Of a DNA stretch of 64,000 nt, positions 43,184 to 54,879 are shown piece after piece (within the stretch, counting starts at the first letter, position 1; every line of letters begins with the position of its first letter). The stretch lies in assembly GCA_023105745.1 (NCBI GenBank), contig JALGQZ010000004.1, positions 61,125,112 to 61,189,111 of the forward strand. The letters run 5' to 3'. A program made the translations under genes and the position numbers. This stretch comes from Austropuccinia psidii (taxonomy: Eukaryota > Basidiomycota > Pucciniomycetes > Pucciniales > Sphaerophragmiaceae). The notes beneath the pieces were generated by a model. That model saw only the letters and a program-made list of their open reading frames with translations, did not search any database and was not told the origin of the DNA.

Positions 43184-45191
43184 TGTGGGAACTCCTCTTG
43201 TGTAGGATTAAAATGAGGCAGTACCTGGAGGGGGAAATCACAGGTAACTAGTTTTGAATTGCTAATAACTCCTGTAACCAAGGGTGGCAAGGGTGTATTG
43301 CCTGCCCCTCCTGAAATACTGAACAAAATCTTCCTTGGAGCTCACAAACCAAAATAAAATTAGTAAGTGGCTTTACAACTGCAGAAGACAAAATTCAGCA
43401 GTCTCAGATCAGACCTATTCAATAAATAATATGAAAAATAATGTCAGTAATTTTGGTTAAATTTGAGATTTTAATGAAATACTTGTCTGTTTAATCTTAA
43501 TATCTTTTTTTTAGTGAAATTGAGGTGAGTTGTTTCTTATTGGTGATAATTCCTTGGTAGGATGGGTTATTTAAGGTTTTCTGGAAAATTTGATGAGTGT
43601 TGATAAAGGTAATTTTGTTAAGGTATAGTTATAATAAAGTAAAATAATTTTTTAAAGGTGTGTTATTTTTTTTAAGAGTGGTTAATAATAAGATAAAAGT
43701 GGATTTGTTATATTTAAAAGGTAAGATTCTTTGATATTGAATTTTTAAAGGGGTAAGTTATTTTTTAAGTCTTGATAAATGGTGTTAATTTTACTAGGTG
43801 AAATATTTTAATAGAGTAGTAACCCTAATCTTGGGTACTGGGTAATTTTTATTTTTATTTTAATAATAATAAGATTCCACTGAGCTTAGCTACTGGGTCA
43901 TCTTCAACACTATACTTCCACTGAGCTTAGCTACTGGGCAAGTAAATTTACTATAATTTTCTGGACTACCTCCCAGATGAGGGATGAATTATTCCTGTGC
44001 TTGAAATTTGCAGGGGATATATTTTTCATAGGATATAATTTTCATGGGGGGGGGATTTTGAAATTTGGGGGAGAGAGCCCCTCTATTTATACCTTTTGGG
44101 AACCTAGAGGGCCCTCCATGGGAGCTGTCTTTTTCCACTTTAATTCCTCTTGATTTCATCATGTGACTCTGTTTTTGGTGAGGACCTTTCTTGCATGGGT
44201 CAGGTGATTTAAGGTTTGGTGATAATTTTCTCTCTGCACAGCCTCCATTTATCACATGATTGCCTTTTGGTGAACTAATTATGATGTGATATTCTTGAAT
44301 TTTCCTTGCATACATGAGGTGATTTAATTTTGGCTGGGGATTTTTGTTGTGCACAGCCTCTTTCTTGTCACATGATATTCTTTTGGTGGATGCAGTATCA
44401 CATGATGACCTTGTAACTCCTTTGCATATGTCCTATTTTAGGTTTAGGAAAAGTGGCTGTGTAATTTATGCAGGTGTCATGGTTGTTTTTCTTCTTTTTG
44501 AACTTTAAAATGAAGTCAGGTGATAATTTCTTGCACTGGTGAATTTACTGTTTTTATGAGATGATGTGATTTTTGATTTTGACACATGCTGTGCATAGTC
44601 ATGTGGTTGAGATTTAATTGAAGGTGTGTACTGCATGCTGCTTGTTGTAACTAGCTTTGGTTTGCATGAGGTGATGAGTGGTGTAAATGAATATGATTCT
44701 GTTTTAAGGTTTCAAGTGGGGTTACTGTGGATATAAGATAAGGTACTCCTGTGGCTGTGTTGTGAATGAATTGCAGGAATTCCATGGAGTTGAGCCTTGC
44801 ATCATGTGACTTTTCTTTGTTGAGTTCTAGGTTTCTGTTTATTTCATGCAGGTGTCCTTTTCTTGCTGCATGAGTCCTGTGGCTATAAGGGGGTGTAAAG
44901 CTGGGTGGGGTGTGTAATTTAAAGGGTGGTACCTCATTTTTTGTAACTAGTTTGCTATATGTAAATTTATTTTTTTTACATATGCATAGTGAAATTAAAT
45001 AAGTTATTTAAACACATACACTTCCCTTTGGTGCCTGTGCCATGGTTTTATGAGTTAAATCCAGCTTCTTGCTGTAAAATTGACCTTTTGGTGTAAAATT
45101 TGAGTGTAAGTCTGCCTGTAGGCTGGATTTCCTGCTGTTATAGGGTACTATGAGCTTGAGCCTGGTGAAAGAAATGGCATGGAATACCACA
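43184..45191 (-). mobile_element. 5' LTR of F4
   Basis: 2008 bp, the same length as the 3' LTR. By eye I find about 19 substitutions, four of them clustered at 44017-44025. The right flank starts CTGTT, matching CTGT left of 25560. Confidence 0.93.
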
Positions 45192-45614
45192 CTGTTACCT
45201 TATTTTTGAAAAAATAGGACTTCAATTACCCTAGAAAAGTCCAAGTCTTACATTCCAAACATGTGGTTAGGTGAGAAAAAAAACCACATGGCATCAGCCC
45301 TTTGATTTGTGTATAAACAACAGATTCTTAAGCTCTTGATCTGTAAAAAAGGCCTCCATCTTTTAGAGGCATGTTGATTCAACCCATAAGAGAATGAAAA
45401 GCAAAATTCCATAAATAGATTTACACCAAACATATCAGGGCCTCTACACAGCTGCACTGTCAGGAGGACTGTATTTTAGAGCTATAAGAAGATTATTTAC
45501 CAATAAATGGATTTTATTAAGACCTGAAAAACTATTTAATAAGAAAAATGATAGCTTTGATGTTAGGGGATAGTGGTGATGAATTCATTTAAAGCCCTGG
45601 TTGCACTGTTTATG
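45192..45614. other. Unassigned DNA between F4 and F1 copy 1b
   Basis: 420 bp without a recognisable gene or repeat match in the window. It should have been contiguous with the sequence left of 25560 before F4 inserted. Confidence 0.4.
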
Positions 45615-47171
45615 TGTCACAACCATGGGAAAGAACCCCCACAATTGGGTTTATGGAAATTCTATCCTGAACCAGTTGGACATATTATCAAATTATGGCC
45701 AATTGGCCCCTGATGGTGTGAAAAGGCCTCAGGCCACACCCATCTATCCTGGCTATTTCCTAAACCTGTAGCCTTCTTGGCCAATTTTCCACCTCACCAG
45801 ACCCCAGGCCAATTCCACTGATTTTGGGCCTGGGAAGTCTTTGTCCCCTTCAGCCATCTCCAGGGCCTCTGGCCCACCCCTTTTGATTAGGGGCTTTTGG
45901 CCTAAATGGCCTTTTGGGGGCTTTTGGCCTAAATGGCCTTTTGGGGGCATTTAGGCCTCCTATGGCCTCTATGTCCTGAAGGACATTTTAGGCCCCTTCT
46001 CTCCTAAATCCAATGAGGCAAAAAGGGGCCAGACCTTTGGGTCCAAACCACAAGTGGGCCCACATGGACCTATATTGGCCCATCAATCTCAAAGGACCAA
46101 AACCCTCAATTGGCCATATTTGGCCTTGGTCTTGGCACCAACCAGTACTGGCCTCTGGAAATCACCAGAGGCCATCAGACACCTTTTCCCAGGTCTTTCC
46201 ACTAAGGACCAGGGAAGACCTTTTCCCATTATTGGACCCAAAGGCTGCAGGAACCTTGGATGGGGAATATATGGTATTATATATGGTTATGCACCATTTT
46301 TCCTCAGAAATCCAATGGTGAACTTTTCAAGACCCGATTCCTCCATCTCAAGTCACATCCCAGTCTATAAATCCATTTAAAGGGAAGGTATCAAAAGACT
46401 CAAGCTGGTAATTCATGGTGTTATCCATAAGGCTATTTGAAGACACTGATCACCTGGCCCTTCAGGTGTTGGCCATCTAAATTAAACAGTACTCCCTTAG
46501 ATGAATACTGGACCAGGATTCTTCAAGGGAAGTTCAAGAGGTTGTTGCTTATCAGCTCAGTTGTTGAGGAATTAAGAGCTCCAGCACTCCTTGAGAAACT
46601 CAATTGGTCCATACAGGCTTTATTCAGGAAACCTGTAATGCATTGACCCTCTTTGGTCAGTTCATGGCACACAATTCAATTCTCAAAACGTCCATAGCTG
46701 TATTGACCCAAAGCAGTCAATACAGCTGGGTGATCAACCCTCGAGCATCAGTATTCCAGCTTCTCACATATACTGGCAACCTTTTCACCGCTGGGGACTT
46801 TTTTCCCCAGCTAATTAATCTATTGGATTTATTTTAACTCTTGAAAGTAAATACTGATATTTATGAGTCAGTCATTTGCATCTTTTCTTTGCCTGTCAGT
46901 GGATATTGGTGGCCATATCCTTTACTAACTCCATTGTTCTTTCTGGCAGGTTGCAACAGTGAATTGAGGATTCAGTTGGTTGGCTCTTTGGCATTTGGCT
47001 TCTATATACTATCTTTGACCTCTGAATTTCTTTCTTATCTTTGGCATATTTGTACTTTCTCTCATTTTTATTACAGGAATATAATCTTCAGTTAATTCTT
47101 GATCCCTCAAAGTGAGTTCTTTATTCAGGAATGCCAGGCCACTCTTGCATTCCCCAAGAGCCTCTGTGACA
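45615..47171 (+). mobile_element. 5' LTR of F1 copy 1b (1557 bp)
   Basis: It starts TGTCACAACCATGG and ends GAGCCTCTGTGACA. The interior 45690-46200 is GGCC-rich as in the solo LTR, and the end matches 7320-7738. It is the best full-length plus-strand reference for the F1 LTR in this window. Confidence 0.88.
45890..45943. repeat. 27-bp tandem duplication in the F1 LTR
   Basis: Two exact units of 27 bp, each containing GGGCTTTTGGCCTAAATGG, followed by a partial third (GGGCATTTAGGCC). Confidence 0.85.
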
Positions 47172-47916
47172 TTAGATCAATTTACTCATAATTGGTTCAT
47201 TAATTCTTTATTCTTTTATTTTTAATACTCAATAGAATTCATTGATCAATTATGAACTTTTTATGACTTCAATTATTTCTCTTCAGCTATCTCACTTTTC
47301 AATCACTCTTGCTTTCTCAAAAATTAATTCCCTGTTTGTCATTTTCTTTAGATCTTTGGGGAAAATCTCTGTTATCTCTTTAGACTGTTTGGCTGTTCAT
47401 TTTTAATCAATTTCTATTCCACTCAAACTTAATTCAGGTCCCAAAATATTTTGATTTTCAAATTGGTCTCAAATTCCATTCAAAAAACATATATTTGTTA
47501 ATCAAAGATTTTGAAATATTCTTCAAGAATTTTGATTCCCAGAAAGATCTTCAGCTTTTTTGATGCTGATTGATTGATTTGACATAAGATTGATTTAGAC
47601 CTCAAGAACTTGATTGACCTGAATATTCCATTGATTTGATCATTGGTTGTTTTTCTTCAATAATGAATTTGATTTTGATTTGTTGATAGATTTCCCTCAA
47701 GAATTCATTGATTTAATTGATTTTCCTCAAGGCTTGTTAGTTGAATTCCTCAATATTCACTTATTTATTGATTGACCTCAAGAAACTATTGATTTTTGAT
47801 TTTTCTTCAAGATATTGATTTTGATATTGAATTCAAGCTTTCATTTTTGATTTTCCTCAAGTTTTCATACTAAAATTTTGGATTTATTGTTTATTTCTCA
47901 TTTTATTTTAAGAATC
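47172..47916 (+). other. Leader of F1 copy 1b
   Basis: About 745 bp of AT-rich untranslated DNA between LTR and gag, with repeated CTCAAGAA/TTGATT-type words (47590-47870). No clear tRNA-type primer site (TGG) directly follows the LTR. Confidence 0.5.
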
Positions 47917-49230
47917 ATGACTGTCAAACATTCAACTCCTGAAATACAGAAAATATCTCAGGACAGAGCTCAAGTGACTCTTATTACAATTCCAAGAGCT
48001 CCTCTTGATGGAACCTCAGCAATTCCTCAACTGAGGGCCCACTTAGAAAAAGGACCAAATATGGAAGGAGCAGCACCATCAAGGAAGGAAGGAAGAGGTC
48101 CAAGAAGATCAAATTTGTTCTCAGGAGTAATTGGTGCCTGTCCAGGAATTTTGAGGACCACTTTCACAGTTTGTGGTGAAGATGGTGGAGAGGAGGAGGG
48201 GAATTTGGTTGAAGAGGAAGGTTCTGATGGTACTGAGGCTTCTACTGCTCCTCTGGGAGCATCTCAAGGTACTGGAGGACCAACCACAGAGCAGTTTAAT
48301 CAGCCTACCTCTCATCAGTCTGAACCATCTTCATTGGAAATCAAGCAACAAATGACCCTGATTATGGCCAATCCTCAAGGCTCTGTATCTTCTGAAGCTT
48401 CAAGAAACCCTCTATGAAGGCACCAGACTATTCTGACTGTACTCAACCATTCAAAGTCAGAAGTGTTATTCAGTCCTTCCAGCTTATCTTTCATAATGAC
48501 AAGGAAAATTTTGCTGAATACAGGAAGAAAGCTCTTCATGCCACTTCACTAATTATTAGCAGGGCTGAAAAATGAATTGAACCTTATCTATTGAAACTCA
48601 CTAATCAAGACCCAGCTTACCTCCTCAATAACTGGGCCCTATTCAAATCCCAACTATTTACTTTACTTGGGACCCAAATTATGTCAGAAAAGCTGAAGCA
48701 GAGCTGAATGGATCAAGAATTAAGAAAGGAGGTCATGTTCATTTATGGATTCCTTATTGCAGAAGTTTGGTATCATGAATTGGGGATTGGGGTGAAAGGG
48801 CTCTTATTCATCATTTCACGAAGGGATTGGCCTCCACAATTCCAGATCAATTGCCCTCCCATCCTTCAAATATTGATTTTCTTCAAGACTTGATGGAAGT
48901 TACCCTGAAGCTTGATACCAGGTACCTTGAGAGGCAGAAGGAGAAGAATCATTTTCAAGAAAATAAGACTGAACCCTCAAAGTCAAGTCTTCTCATTCCT
49001 AGAATTTGTCAAGCTTAAGTCATAAGACAAAGAATTTGGGGGTTCAGAAGAGGGAAAAGCCCCATTCTTCCATCTTGAACAAGCACCACAAGTTGATGGG
49101 TTCCAAAAAAGAAAGAAGATTGAAGGAGGGCTTGTGTGCATATTGTGGTAGTAAGCATAGTCTTGATGCCTGTGTCAAAAGGCCTCAAAACCAGCAGGAA
49201 GTTTTCCCAGCCAGGGAAAAGCCTGAGTGA
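47917..49230 (+). pseudogene. gag: Gag pseudogene of F1 copy 1b
   Basis: It starts MTVKHSTPEIQK and aligns with the copy 1a gag ([26 protein letters not shown], then the core and a zinc knuckle C-AY-C-GSK-H-SLDA-C near 49135). Frame breaks occur near 48410, with stops inside the core at about 48572 and 48705. The region around the slippery site is preserved at the DNA level. Confidence 0.85.
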
Positions 49231-52200
49231 AGATCATATTGTGTTCAATGGTCTTCACTAATTTCCACCCAGAGCACATTTTTTCATTCTTAATATTGGT
49301 TCAAAGAATTATCTCAAATTTTTTGTTTTTTATTCTCTCTCTGATGTGTTTTAAAGTATTGTCATTTATTCTGGTGCTAAAAGCTCATTTATTTCAAAGC
49401 AGTTTGTTCAAAAGTATTCTTTGACCATTTCAGAAATCCCAGAGAAGATTCCTCCTATCATTTTGGACTCATCAGAGTCCACTTCTTTATTTGTGACTCA
49501 CCATACCTGATATATATGTTGAGCTCCCTTCCTTGCCAAGTTTGAATGGGAGTTTTTAGTCATTGATACTCCCAAGGAAGAAAATCTCACATTGGGATTT
49601 AACTTTATGACTCATTTTAATCCATCTATTGATGGGAGTAAAGGTCTGTTCAAATTTTATTTTGATCATAAGGACTATCATTATCCTTCTGATTCTTTCA
49701 GTAATGATTTTTCTTCTTCTAATACATATGCATCTCTGGTTTGTAATTCTAGAACACCATCATCTCCAACTTTTGTCCATAATATTACTCCCAATTCTGA
49801 TCAGTCATTACTATCATCTAGAGATGAAGTCTTCAAAGAGATAAAAGATGTTGGAGAAGATAATTCTATATCTTCACCTAATATCTTCCAGGGGAATGTG
49901 GGCCTTCCTCATTCCTCTTATAATGACTTTGTTGAGGAGTTGTGGGATGAAGAGGAAGAGTCAGAATAAATTGAAACTGTTATGAAGATTGTTCCTTCTT
50001 CTTGTAACCACTATTTGGATGTATTCTCCAAGGTGAAAGCAGAAAATATTCCTCCTCACTGTGCCTGTGATCATGATATTGAACTAAAGGGGTCTCTACC
50101 TCCAGTTGCAGTCATCTACTCTTTATCAAATTAAGAGTCAGGGAACTCAGGGCCTACATTTGGGAGAATATAGGTATTTTTCATCAATCCAAGCTCATCT
50201 TCAACAGGAGAACGTTTACTTTTTGGCCTCTGTTTGTGTGTGGACTATCACAAACTCAATGCTGTTACTACAAATAACAAGTATCCTGTTCCTCCTATAA
50301 ATCAGCTTCTCACTGTTTTCAGTAGTTTTTCTGTCTTCTCAAAGATTGATTTGTGTGGTTCATATAAACATTTCATAATCAAAGAGGTTGAGACACACTT
50401 GACAGATTTTAGAACTAAATATGCCATTTATGAGTACTTGGTCATTCCATTTGGGTTAACCAATGCTCCTGCCTCTTTTCAAAATAATGTAAATGATATT
50501 TTCTCTGATTTCTTAGATGTTTATGTTGTGTTTTATCAGCATTATTCTAAGGTATTCTCCAAGTCTGAGGAAGGGCTTGTCACTCATGTGTCCACTGTTC
50601 TTTCCAGGTTTTGGTCTAATAAGCTGTTTGCAAAGCTATCCAAGGGCCTTTTTTATGCTTCAAGTGTTGAGTACCTGGGTTATTTTGTTTCTTCTGAAGG
50701 CCCCAAGATGGACCAAGAAAAGTCCAGAATATTTTGGATTGGCCTCTTTAAAAAAACCTCAAGGCTCTTCAATCATTCCTTAGCTTTGCCAATTTCTACT
50801 TCCAATCCATCAAGAATTATTCCAAGAAAATCAGTTGAATCACCAAATTCCTCAAGAAATATTGATTTTTTCCCCCAAAGAGGAATCCCTTAGCTAGTTT
50901 CATCAACTAAAAGAGGCTTTCACCATTGCTCCAATCCTTTCTCACTTCAACCCTTCTCTACAAACCATTTTAGAGACCAATGCATTAGATTATTCCTTGG
51001 TTGCCATACTGAGTCATGTTTCTGACTCAGGAAAACATCCTATTGAATTTGATAGCCCAAAGCCTATCCCAGAAGAGCTCAACTATTAGATTCATGAAAA
51101 GGAACTACTTTCCATAGTGTGGGATCTCAAGTGCTGGAGGGCTTTCCTCCTTTCTCTTTCCTTTCCTTTTTGTTAGCTGGTGCCTCTTTTGTGGCTTCCA
51201 GACTAAATATTCAAGATTAAAAAACTAATAAAAAGTGTAATACTATGAAATTTAATTAATAGATGTGTCACTAGTGTGTTAAAGAAGTAATATTGAAATT
51301 TTGACTTCAACAGTAATTTCTTGAGAGTGCTAATATTATTTAAATAAAATTCAATTAATTTTAATTGTAAAACATATTTTGTTAAGAACTTGGAGGATTA
51401 ATTCAAAGAGAAACAATCCTCTTGAAAAAATGTATTTAAAAATTTGAAATCAAGACAGTGTGAAATAATTGTGTTTGAATAAGGAAAAGATTTGTTATGG
51501 TAACAGGAGAAAATCTAACCAAAAAGTTGAAAAATAGTGGCACTTAATGCTACAACAAAAGGAGTTATTAGTCATAGCAACAAGATTCAATTACTATTAT
51601 GATGAAATTAATTTTACTTGTTTGAAATTTATAAAAAAATCAAAAGAAACTGAGACAAGAAATTTAAAGAAAGTAACTGGATTATGTATATCAGGTAGAG
51701 GCTTACATGTTTGCAGGCCCACACCTTTGAAGTTCTCACCAATCATTCCACTCTTCAATACTTCATGACCTCAAAGTTCCTCACTAACCATCAATCCGGC
51801 TGGGCTTAATTACTTTCTAAATTACACTTTTCAATCATTTACAGCCCTGGCTGCCTGGATAAACTTCCAGATGCAATATAATGTCAGGACAATGTTTGCC
51901 CACAGAGGGGGGAGCCTTCCATCAGAAAGAATCCATAAATATTCTCCAGCTCATCAAGAAAAATGAAGGACAACCATCAAGATTCTTTGCAATAAAGGTG
52001 GACTCTGTTTTAATTTTTTTTTATTCAATTAAGAAGGAATTATGAAAAGATTTTCATTATAGAAGTATCCTGCAAGATTTGGGTAAAGGTAAATGTGTTG
52101 AAGATTATTCTCTTGATCCTTATCTTCAAAGATTGGGTTGTGGTTCCAAATGACCCCACAATTCAGCTCAACATACTTCAAAATGATCATGACTCCACTC

Positions 52201-52660
52201 TATCTGGCCACCCTGGCCAGGAGAAGACTCACAAACTGGCAAAGCAGGATTTCTACTGGTGTTGCATAGCTCAAATCATCAAGGACTATTTTTCATCCTG
52301 TAAACAGTGCTCAAGAAAAAATAATTTTTATCACAAAAGGTTTGGAATACTCAAGACACTTCCAATTCCAAATGGTCCTTGTATTGGTCTCTCAATGAAG
52401 TTCATCATGCAATTGACACTGTCAAACTCCTTGGAATCAATTCTGATCATAGTAGACCAATTCTCAAAAATTAGAATATTTATTTTAACAATGTCTTCAA
52501 TCACTTCACTTGATTTGGTTCATTTATTCATCAATAATATTTTCTCAAATAATGGCCTTCCTTAAAACATTTTTAGTGATGGAGGTTCTTTTTTTGTTTC
52601 TTCCTTTTGGAAAAAGCTTTTTCAGCAGATCATTATTTAAAGAGATCTTTCAGCACTATT
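49231..52660 (+). pseudogene. pol: Pol pseudogene of F1 copy 1b
   Basis: Collinear with the copy 1a pol. The protease word is YSGA instead of DSGA, so the catalytic Asp is lost. The RT box reads VVFYQHYSKVF where copy 1a has [11 protein letters not shown], so both catalytic Asp are lost. RNase H is split by an insertion at 51170-51723. Integrase fragments (SGHPGQEKTHK, CKQCSRKNN, SMKFIMQL) run from about 52150 to 52650. Many stops are present. Confidence 0.88.
51170..51723. mobile_element. 554-bp insertion in RNase H of copy 1b, CCTTT duplication
   Basis: RNase H similarity to copy 1a stops at LSLSFPF (about 51169) and resumes at FEVLTNHSTLQYFM (51727). CCTTT lies at 51165-51169 and again at 51724-51728. 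The insert starts TTGTTAGCTGG, ends GCAGGCCCACA and is AT-rich with no gene. TGT...ACA ends would fit a small solo LTR; I found no good terminal inverted repeat. Confidence 0.65.
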
Positions 52661-52991
52661 AATCAACAGTATTATTACTGTTCTTACAAAATATAATAAT
52701 AAAAATCATTACAACGGGAATCAAATAATTAATTATTTAATCATTTCTTTTACTTGTTGTACACTACTAGTTATTATGACAGTAAGCATTAATTGTCTAC
52801 AAGAATTAATTACAAGCAGCATTTAATAATAGAATTATTTTAATATATTATTATGTTTTGCAAGAATAATTATAAAGATAATTCTTGAAGAAAACTATTA
52901 CTAGAGAAAAACCTTTATAACTAAATAAAAATAACCCACTAATACTCCAATAATACCTTGAAAAGAATGGGTAGAGAGATTTGATGGATAA
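52661..52991 (-). mobile_element. F2 LTR end fragment
   Basis: It matches 53008-53365 (words CACTACTAG, AATTGTCTACAAGAAT, AATAATTATAAA, ACCTTGAAAAGAATGGG). It stops at GATGGATAA, where the 2b LTR begins. It reads as a piece of an older F2 LTR into which 2b inserted. Its left edge cuts into copy 1b integrase. Confidence 0.7.
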
Positions 52992-54867
52992 TGTAAGATG
53001 TGTCTATGAAAATGTTGATAATATGACTATTAGTCAACAGAGCTATGTCCGTTCTTATGAAATATAATAAAAATTATTATAATGAAAATTGAATAATTGA
53101 ATAAGGAAATATTTCTTTTCCTCGTTATACACTACTAGAGATTATAACCATAAGCAGTAATTGTCTACAAGAATCAATTACAACTATTTAATAATGAAAC
53201 TTCTTTATTAAAGTGATAAAATTATTTTAATATATAATTACCTTTTGCAAGAATAATTATAAATATAATTCTTGAAGAAAACTAATGTGAGAGAAAAACT
53301 TTAAAAATTGATTAAAACCACTTACTAATACTCCACTAAAACCTTGAAAAGAATGGGGAGAGAGATTTGACAGATATATTGTGGATTTAAAGGATCAGAA
53401 TTGATTTATAAAAGTAGTAAAACAAATTATAGCTTATTTCTATTATTTGAAATCTTTCTGATTTATTCTGAAATATTAAAACACTCAAGTTTTAACTAAT
53501 ACTTACTTGTTGTTAATAAAGGTATAATTGGATAATAAGATGATTTGGAAAACACAGCAAGAGGAGGCCTCTCTTAAGTCAACAATAGCTCACCATGGCA
53601 TTCCATGGAGCAAACTGAAAACCCAGTGAGTGAGAAAGAAATTATCCTTTTTCTATTATTGATTTCATCATGTGTTGTCATGTAGGATTATCATAATTAG
53701 TTAATCAAGGCTTTTATGTGACTACCAACCCATTTATGGTTAAGAAAAAAAGGAGTAAAAACTGTAAATCTTCTTTTATTTCAAAATAAAAATTAATTTC
53801 TCAAAGTTATCAATTTTATTAGAAATTCCATCACAGGTTGTATTTTCTGTGAATTTTTGAAGATTCAGTGTTTCACATGGAATCATCAAAATGGACTGTC
53901 AGTAAACCTTTTGGTTTTAGGTATGAAACCATAACTCTTCTTGATTTCTTTATGAACCATACCATTCTTCATTGGCCCTGAAATATTCAGAAATATTAAT
54001 TAATAATTGCCTTCTTAATGAATTTTTAAAGTTTTTACCTTATTTCTATGTAGAATTGCAAATAGCACAGTATAGCAGGTTTTCATGAGGTAGATCAATA
54101 GATACTAATCCAAGAAGGGTTATACTTACTATTTCAGGGTTTATACATGGAAAATCATCAAGAATTTACATGGTTACAGGAGTCTAAGCTTCTCTTTACC
54201 TCCTTGTCATGTCAACATAGCAGCTTATTTGAAAGTTTCTTATGATTTAATAAGAGTTTAATTTGGTAACCAAGTTCCCAAAATGTTTTAATATACTTAT
54301 TGGCCCATAATCAACCATTAACTCTAGCTTTAGAGGTATCCACTCAAAGGCCTCAGAAGCTGGGCACCTGTGCTCTCTTTGATGTCTTTTGTCCCCCTGA
54401 GCTATTTTCATGTCAAAAATAGTAATTCAGGCATAAAGACTGATATCTACCATGGGTGTACAAATGCTGTATTTTTAAGTACCACAAAAATGCATAACAC
54501 TAATATTAGTGTATATGTAATATGGGATTTCTCACATTCCCATTATTTTGGCATGGAATTGAGAAAAGCAAATATTTTCACAATTCTTTCATGTGGTATT
54601 GAAGTATTTTCCATCTTACCACCTCATAGATTTAATTTCAGCTTATTCACCATATAGAGCTACCCTAGGTGAATTTTGGCCAGAATCCAAATCTGGCATT
54701 AAATCCATGGATTTACTCACCTCACAAAGAATTTATTCATCTTTTCTTAAATCGAAAATGATTAATTTTGGATTTATGCATGTCTTATGGGCTATTCATA
54801 GTTCAGAATTTGTTTTAAAATTACTTTTGGCCTATTTGGGTATGTAAAGTATACCTCAAGGCTCACA
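52992..54867 (-). mobile_element. 3' LTR of F2 copy 2b (1876 bp)
   Basis: On the minus strand it starts TGTGAGCCTTGAGGTATA and ends CATCTTACA. It is collinear with 14467-16346 and next to a PPT on its internal side. Confidence 0.88.
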
Positions 54868-54879
54868 TTCCCTCCCACC
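54868..54879 (-). promoter_or_regulatory. Polypurine tract of F2 copy 2b
   Basis: Minus strand GGTGGGAGGGAA directly before TGTGAGCC. Confidence 0.8.

Larger units (their letters stand above)
25560..45191 (-). mobile_element. F4: giant (19.6 kb) Ty3/gypsy-type LTR retrotransposon
   Basis: Two 2008-bp LTRs (25560-27567 and 43184-45191) in the same orientation flank a 15.6-kb interior, with a PBS next to the upstream LTR and a PPT next to the downstream one. Minus-strand order: gag, protease, accessory ORF, pseudoknot array B, second accessory ORF, CpG-retaining island, pseudoknot array A, RT-RNase H-integrase. CTGT flanks both outer ends (right side CTGTT). I count about 19 differences between the LTRs by eye, roughly 99% identity, so insertion was recent. 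The RT box FIDDGG and the overall pol type resemble elements common in basidiomycetes. Protease and RT are 9.3 kb apart, reminiscent of plant Ogre elements only in layout. Confidence 0.92.
45615..52660 (+). mobile_element. F1 copy 1b: degenerate chromovirus, 3' truncated
   Basis: 5' LTR, leader, gag and pol are collinear with copy 1a but full of stops and frameshifts. The integrase breaks off at the word RDLSA (about 52650) at the junction with an F2 LTR fragment. A 554-bp insertion splits RNase H. The second catalytic protease and RT boxes are destroyed. Confidence 0.88.
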
